Part shown: piece by piece, positions 60,840 to 64,000 of the stretch
Layout of the letters: every line of letters starts with the position of its first letter
How positions within the stretch are numbered: position 1 is the stretch's first letter
Source of the DNA: Pacificibacter marinus
Lineage (GTDB): Bacteria > Pseudomonadota > Alphaproteobacteria > Rhodobacterales > Rhodobacteraceae
NCBI RefSeq assembly: GCF_018860665.1
Contig: NZ_JAHKPK010000014.1
Span: forward strand, 1-64,000
Length of the DNA: 64,000 bases
Direction of reading: 5' to 3'
Position numbers and translations under genes: made by a program
Notes under the pieces: model-generated
What the model was told of the DNA's origin: nothing
Seen by the model: only the letters and a program-made list of their open reading frames with translations
The model's database searches: none

Positions 60840-61361
60840 ATGGCGACAGAGACACATGGGGCAACTGAAGCAGTGGCGATGCCGCAGCTTGATTTTGCTA
60901 CTTTCCCGAACCAGATTTTCTGGCTTCTTGTCACGCTCGTCGTGATCTATTTCGTGCTGTCTAAAATTGCACTGCCGCGCATCTCTTCGGTGCTTGCAGA
61001 ACGCTCTGGCACGATCATGAACGACATTTCTGCTGCTGAAGAGCTCAAGCTCAAGGCCCAAGATGCAGAAAACGCATATAACAAAGCGCTCGCCGAGGCC
61101 AAAGCCGAAGCCCAGCGTATTTCAGGCGAAGCCAACGCAGCTATTCAAGCTGATTTGGACGTCGCTTTGGCAAAAGCTGACGCAGAGATCGCAGTGAAAG
61201 CTGCTGAATCCGAGGCGATGATCGCAGAGATCCGCGACAATGCCGCAGACAGCGTTAAAGTGGTTGCCAAAGACACGGCCAAAGAACTTGTTGCAGCATT
61301 TGGCGGCAAAGCCGATGCTAAGACACTGACCGCCGCGATCAACGCGCGCTTGAAAGGGTAA
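60840..61361 (+). CDS. atpG: ATP synthase F0 subunit b'
   Basis: A 173-residue peripheral-stalk subunit: one N-terminal membrane helix (about 24-42, [18 protein letters not shown]) and a long alanine/glutamate-rich coiled helix. It is the first of two b-type genes, as usual in alphaproteobacteria with a heterodimeric stalk. GGAGGACACC precedes the start. Confidence 0.92.
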   Translation: MATETHGATEAVAMPQLDFATFPNQIFWLLVTLVVIYFVLSKIALPRISSVLAERSGTIMNDISAAEELKLKAQDAENAYNKALAEAKAEAQRISGEANAAIQADLDVALAKADAEIAVKAAESEAMIAEIRDNAADSVKVVAKDTAKELVAAFGGKADAKTLTAAINARLKG

Positions 61362-61365
61362 GATC

Positions 61366-61923
61366 ATGAAAACACTTCTCGCCCTCACCGCCGCTGTTGT
61401 TGCGACACCTGCTTTCGCTGCAGATGGTCCATTCTTGTCCTTTAGCAACACGAACTTCATCGTCTTGCTTGGTTTCCTCGTCTTTATCGGTGTTTTGGTT
61501 TACGCAAAAGTGCCCTCCATGCTTGGTGGTCTTTTGGATAAACGCGCTGAAGGCATCTCGACCGAGCTTGAAGAAGCCCGTGCACTGCGCGAAGAAGCCC
61601 AAACAATTTTGGCATCCTACGAGCGCAAGCAACGCGAAGTTCAAGAGCAAGCTGACGCGATTGTGGCACAAGCCAAAATCGATGCAGAGGCCGCAGCCGT
61701 CAAAGCGAAAGAGGTCATCCAGACGTCTATTGCGCGCCGACTTGCTTCTGCTCAAGATCAGATCGCATCTGCGCAAGCTGCAGCCGTCCGTGACGTGCGC
61801 AACACTGCGGTCACCGTGGCCGTCGCCGCAGCAAAAGACGTGATTGCAAAACAGATGACCGCAGCAGACGCAAACAAATTGATTGATGACGCGATTGGCG
61901 ATGTAACTGAAAAGTTGCATTAA
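61366..61923 (+). CDS. atpF: ATP synthase F0 subunit b
   Basis: A 185-residue b subunit with an N-terminal hydrophobic, signal-like stretch (about 1-20), a membrane helix (about 27-47, NFIVLLGFLVFIGVLVYAKV) and a long charged coiled-coil. It pairs with b' to hold the F1 head. The F1 genes are not in this window. A strong terminator follows. Confidence 0.93.
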   Translation: MKTLLALTAAVVATPAFAADGPFLSFSNTNFIVLLGFLVFIGVLVYAKVPSMLGGLLDKRAEGISTELEEARALREEAQTILASYERKQREVQEQADAIVAQAKIDAEAAAVKAKEVIQTSIARRLASAQDQIASAQAAAVRDVRNTAVTVAVAAAKDVIAKQMTAADANKLIDDAIGDVTEKLH

Positions 61924-61947
61924 GCTTCTGTCTCAAAATCGAATTTT

Positions 61948-61980
61948 AAAGCCCTGCGGTGACGCGGGGCTTTTTCTTTT
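61948..61980 (+). terminator. Terminator of the ATP synthase F0 operon
   Basis: AAAGCCCTGCG-GTGA-CGCGGGGCTTT makes 11 pairs (one G-T) with a GTGA tetraloop, then TTTCTTTT, 25 bases after the atpF stop. Confidence 0.93.
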
Positions 61981-62040
61981 GAGCAGCGATGAGATTAAGA
62001 GACTGTTACAAATCAAGGCCGTCCGTGCCGAGGTGGGGCC

Positions 62041-62808
62041 TTAGCGCTTTTGTTCGTGATCAAATCGTAATTGCGCGATTGCCTCGTTCTTTTCGAACTT
62101 TTGTTGATCTTTCAGCGCCTGCTCCACATAATTCAGATGCGACACCACAGCAGAGCGGGCTGCTTCTGGATCACGCCTTTGCACTGCATCATTGATAAGC
62201 CGATGTTGATCTAGCAAATCGACGCGATTGGTGCGTTGTTTGAACATAACAGAGCGATTGTAGAACACGCCCTCGCGCAGCAAATCAAACATAGATCGCA
62301 TCATATGCAGCATCACGACGTTGTGGCTGGCTTCAATTATGGACAAATGAAACTCGGCATCTAGGCGGGCTTCGTCCGAAGGGTTGCGTTTTGGATGAGC
62401 CGCTTCCATTTTTTCGAAAATCGTATTGATGACCTTAAGGTCTGTTTCAGACCCTAAAGTTGCGGCACGTTCTGCGGCCAAGCCTTCCATATCGCGACGA
62501 AAGGCGATGTAGTCGAACACAGCTTCGTCGTGATCGCCAAAGAGTGTCACCAAAGCGGGTGAAAAGGCAGAGCCCAAAACATCGGCGACAAACACTCCAG
62601 CTCCAGCGCGCGTTTCCAGCAGGCCTTTGGTGCTCAGCTCACCAATCGCTTCGCGGAGTGACGGGCGCGATACGTTTAGACGTTCGGCCAAATCGCGCTC
62701 TGCTGGCAGTCTCTCACCCGGTCTTAGAATCCCGCGTAAAATCAGCAATTCAATTTGCTTGACCACACTTTGTGCCAGCTTTTCAGATTGTATTTTTTGA
62801 AAAGGCAT
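62041..62808 (-). CDS. GntR-family regulator of the FadR/FCD subfamily
   Basis: A 255-residue regulator with an N-terminal winged helix (ERLPAERDLAERLNVSRPSLREAI spanning about 32-55) and an all-helical FCD ligand domain. The metal/ligand residues D...H...H positions are hinted at by AEFHLSIIEASHN. It resembles PdhR/LldR-type regulators of organic acid use. No metabolic gene adjoins it; an inverted repeat 28 bases upstream may be its own operator. Confidence 0.87.
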   Translation of the reverse strand: MPFQKIQSEKLAQSVVKQIELLILRGILRPGERLPAERDLAERLNVSRPSLREAIGELSTKGLLETRAGAGVFVADVLGSAFSPALVTLFGDHDEAVFDYIAFRRDMEGLAAERAATLGSETDLKVINTIFEKMEAAHPKRNPSDEARLDAEFHLSIIEASHNVVMLHMMRSMFDLLREGVFYNRSVMFKQRTNRVDLLDQHRLINDAVQRRDPEAARSAVVSHLNYVEQALKDQQKFEKNEAIAQLRFDHEQKR

Positions 62809-62835
62809 GATGTCTCCGCCGGCTGATCGATATGA

Positions 62836-62856
62836 TTGGTCAATTTATATGACCAA
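62836..62856. promoter_or_regulatory. Inverted repeat upstream of the GntR/FCD gene
   Basis: TTGGTCA and TGACCAA (62836-62842 and 62850-62856) form a 7-bp inverted repeat with a 7-base AT spacer. TGGTC/GACCA half sites are usual for FadR/FCD regulators, though normally closer together. Autoregulation is inferred. Confidence 0.5.
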
Positions 62857-62876
62857 GTCGTGCTGCTGGCCATGAA

Positions 62877-62904
62877 AAAAGGCCGGACAAGGAGCCGGCC
62901 TTTT
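62877..62904. terminator. Terminator after the OmpA-type lipoprotein gene
   Basis: AAAAGGCCGG and CCGGCCTTTT pair perfectly (10 bp) across a short loop 20 bases after the lipoprotein stop, with A/T runs on both sides. Confidence 0.9.
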
Positions 62905-62923
62905 AAAAGAGTAGGAAAGTGAC

Positions 62924-63574
62924 TTACGCAGCGGGCGTGATAATGATCTCAACGCGGCGGTTTTGTGCGCGGCCTTCTGGTGTAAGGTTGGTTGTCACGG
63001 GCGCGTCTTCTCCACGTCCGTAAGCGTTCACACGGTAGGCTTCGACGCCGTTTGCCCGCAGAATTGTAGATACGGCTGAGGCGCGACGTGTGGACAGCTC
63101 TTGGTTGTAGCCTGCATCGCCCGTGTTATCGGTATGGCCAATGACCTGAACTGTCGTCGATGGGTAATCTTGCAAATTGCGAGCAAGCGCACCGAGATCA
63201 GATTGAAGCCCCGCACGCACAACGGCACTGTCGGTGGCGAATAAGATGTCCTGTGGCAAGGTCACAACCAGTTCTGAACCGGTATTGACGATTTGAACGT
63301 CATCATTGCCAAGGTCTTGGCGCAGGTCAGCGGCCTGTTGATCAAGCGTACCGCCGATACCAGCGCCGATAGCGCCGCCAATCACGGCGCCCACGGCGGC
63401 TTTGCCAAGCTTGCCGTCACTCTGTGATAGGCCAACGATGCCACCGAGAACCGCGCCCGCGACGGCGCCTTGGCGGGCTTTGGAGTCCGGGTCGCTCATA
63501 TTACTGCTGTCCATACATCCGGCTAAAGCGACGGCTGCGACAAGGGGAAAGGCGATAAGGGTGCGGGTCTTCAT
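62924..63574 (-). CDS. OmpA-family lipoprotein with glycine-zipper domain
   Basis: A 216-residue outer-membrane lipoprotein: signal peptide with lipobox LAGC (cysteine 20), a glycine-zipper region (about 36-75, AVAGAVLGGIVG and AAVGAVIGGAIGAGIGG) and a C-terminal OmpA peptidoglycan-binding domain (about 100-215, GHTDNTGDAGYNQELSTRRA as the core). It resembles YiaD. It would link the outer membrane to the cell wall. Confidence 0.9.
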   Translation of the reverse strand: MKTRTLIAFPLVAAVALAGCMDSSNMSDPDSKARQGAVAGAVLGGIVGLSQSDGKLGKAAVGAVIGGAIGAGIGGTLDQQAADLRQDLGNDDVQIVNTGSELVVTLPQDILFATDSAVVRAGLQSDLGALARNLQDYPSTTVQVIGHTDNTGDAGYNQELSTRRASAVSTILRANGVEAYRVNAYGRGEDAPVTTNLTPEGRAQNRRVEIIITPAA

Positions 63575-63689
63575 GAGACTACCTTTTTGTTAAACTGCTT
63601 TTATGCATCTTTTATCTTACGTCTGGCGGGATGCGCAGCGCCATAACGCATGCAGTGAAAAACTGGCGGAAAAGTGCTTATGAGTTTGT

Positions 63690-64000
63690 CTAAGGCCTGG
63701 CCTCAGATCGCACGGTTTCATAGGCCAAGAGAGCGCGTTTGACCGGCGTGCCCCAGTGATACCCTCCCAAATCGCCAGACTTGCGCAACACGCGGTGGCA
63801 GGGGATCAGCCAACTGATTGGATTGCGCCCGACGGCTGTCCCAACTGCGCGCACGGCTTTCGGATTTCCGATGGCCGTGGCGATATCGCCATAGGTGGTG
63901 ACCTCGCCGGATGGGATCGACAACAGCGCTTCCCAGACTTTGATTTGAAACGGGCCACCGATCAATTGAAGCTGCGCTGTGCCACCTGAAAGGGCCGCGT
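63690..64000 (-). CDS. ogt: Methylated-DNA-[protein]-cysteine methyltransferase, C-terminal part
   Basis: The reading frame enters from the right edge of the window and ends at 63690, giving about 103 residues. The active-site motif PCHRV with the methyl-accepting cysteine, the helix-turn-helix region TTYGDIATAIGNPKAVRAVG and GNP-ISWLIPCHRV context identify an O6-alkylguanine repair protein (Ogt/Ada C-terminal type). The protein accepts alkyl groups irreversibly. A TTG at 63965 is not taken as the start because the homology continues upstream; the N-terminus lies outside, and a longer Ada fusion cannot be excluded. Confidence 0.88.
   Translation of the reverse strand, partial: AALSGGTAQLQLIGGPFQIKVWEALLSIPSGEVTTYGDIATAIGNPKAVRAVGTAVGRNPISWLIPCHRVLRKSGDLGGYHWGTPVKRALLAYETVRSEARP

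Noticed and set aside
1-64000. CRISPR arrays, tRNA or rRNA genes, prophage genes
   Set aside because: No regularly spaced repeats, cloverleaf sequences or phage structural genes were seen on reading; a tRNA-scanning program could still find something I missed.

Overview
The window reads as chromosomal DNA of an alphaproteobacterium of the Rhodobacterales (Roseobacter group). The evidence is the MipZ division ATPase, the fused MrpAB antiporter subunit, the paired b and b' subunits of the ATP synthase, an ffh-rpsP-rimM-trmD-rplS-rpmE translation block and the NasT/NasS nitrate-sensing pair. Base composition looks even throughout and genes are tightly packed, often with ATGA or TAATG junctions. 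No phage, CRISPR array, tRNA or rRNA was found. The only mobile element is the end of an IS3-family insertion sequence at the left edge.

Layout. 1-3056: IS3-type element inserted into the signalling domain of a large chemoreceptor gene, which lost its 3' end. 3440-7335 (-): pqiA-pqiA-pqiB-pqiC, an MCE lipid-transport system. 7596-13555 (+): six-gene mrp/mnh Na+/H+ antiporter operon. 13620-15903: a LacI-type regulator divergent from L-idonate 5-dehydrogenase, with an 18-bp perfect operator inside the intergenic promoter. 15984-28922: an inositol catabolism and uptake island (iolG, aldolase, iolB, iolC, iolD on -; two further Gfo/Idh dehydrogenases, iolE and a sugar ABC transporter on +) with its own LacI regulator and two matching CCGG-centred palindromic operators. 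29044-33083: an XRE regulator, Asp/Glu-type racemase, asparaginase and an alanine/glycine:cation symporter. 33270-46205: Rrf2 regulator, TusA-like protein, MobA, then nasT-nasS, an RNA leader with two A-N-N-G-N-N hexaloop hairpins followed by a terminator (an ANTAR antitermination element), and the nitrate uptake/reduction operon. 46358-47099: two orphan small genes. 47122-55026 (-): mipZ and the ribosomal/SRP block, interspersed with accessory genes (bluB, a sulfotransferase-like gene, GNAT, chorismate mutase, NIPSNAP). 55312-59065: azoreductase, an unknown protein, LysR, EamA and ArsR genes. 59296-61923: the F0 part of ATP synthase. 62041-64000: GntR/FCD regulator, OmpA-type lipoprotein and the C-terminal part of an O6-alkylguanine-DNA methyltransferase.

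How it works together. The iol genes would take up inositol through the ABC transporter, oxidise it (Gfo/Idh enzymes), dehydrate it (IolE), open the ring (IolD), isomerise (IolB), phosphorylate (IolC) and cleave it (class II aldolase). iolA is not in the window. NasS would sense nitrate in the cytoplasm and release NasT, which binds the leader at 36909-36961 and prevents the terminator at 36972-37027 from forming, switching on NrtABC, the flavoprotein and NasA. MobA supplies the guanylylated molybdenum cofactor. No nitrite reductase is present here.

The strongest observations are the ANTAR leader, the nested inverted repeat covering the nasT start codon, the asymmetric two-domain nitrate ABC ATPase, the paired inositol operators with an extra half site, and the IS-disrupted chemoreceptor. 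The racemase/asparaginase/XRE unit and the orphan genes after the nas operon are the best places to look for undescribed biology.
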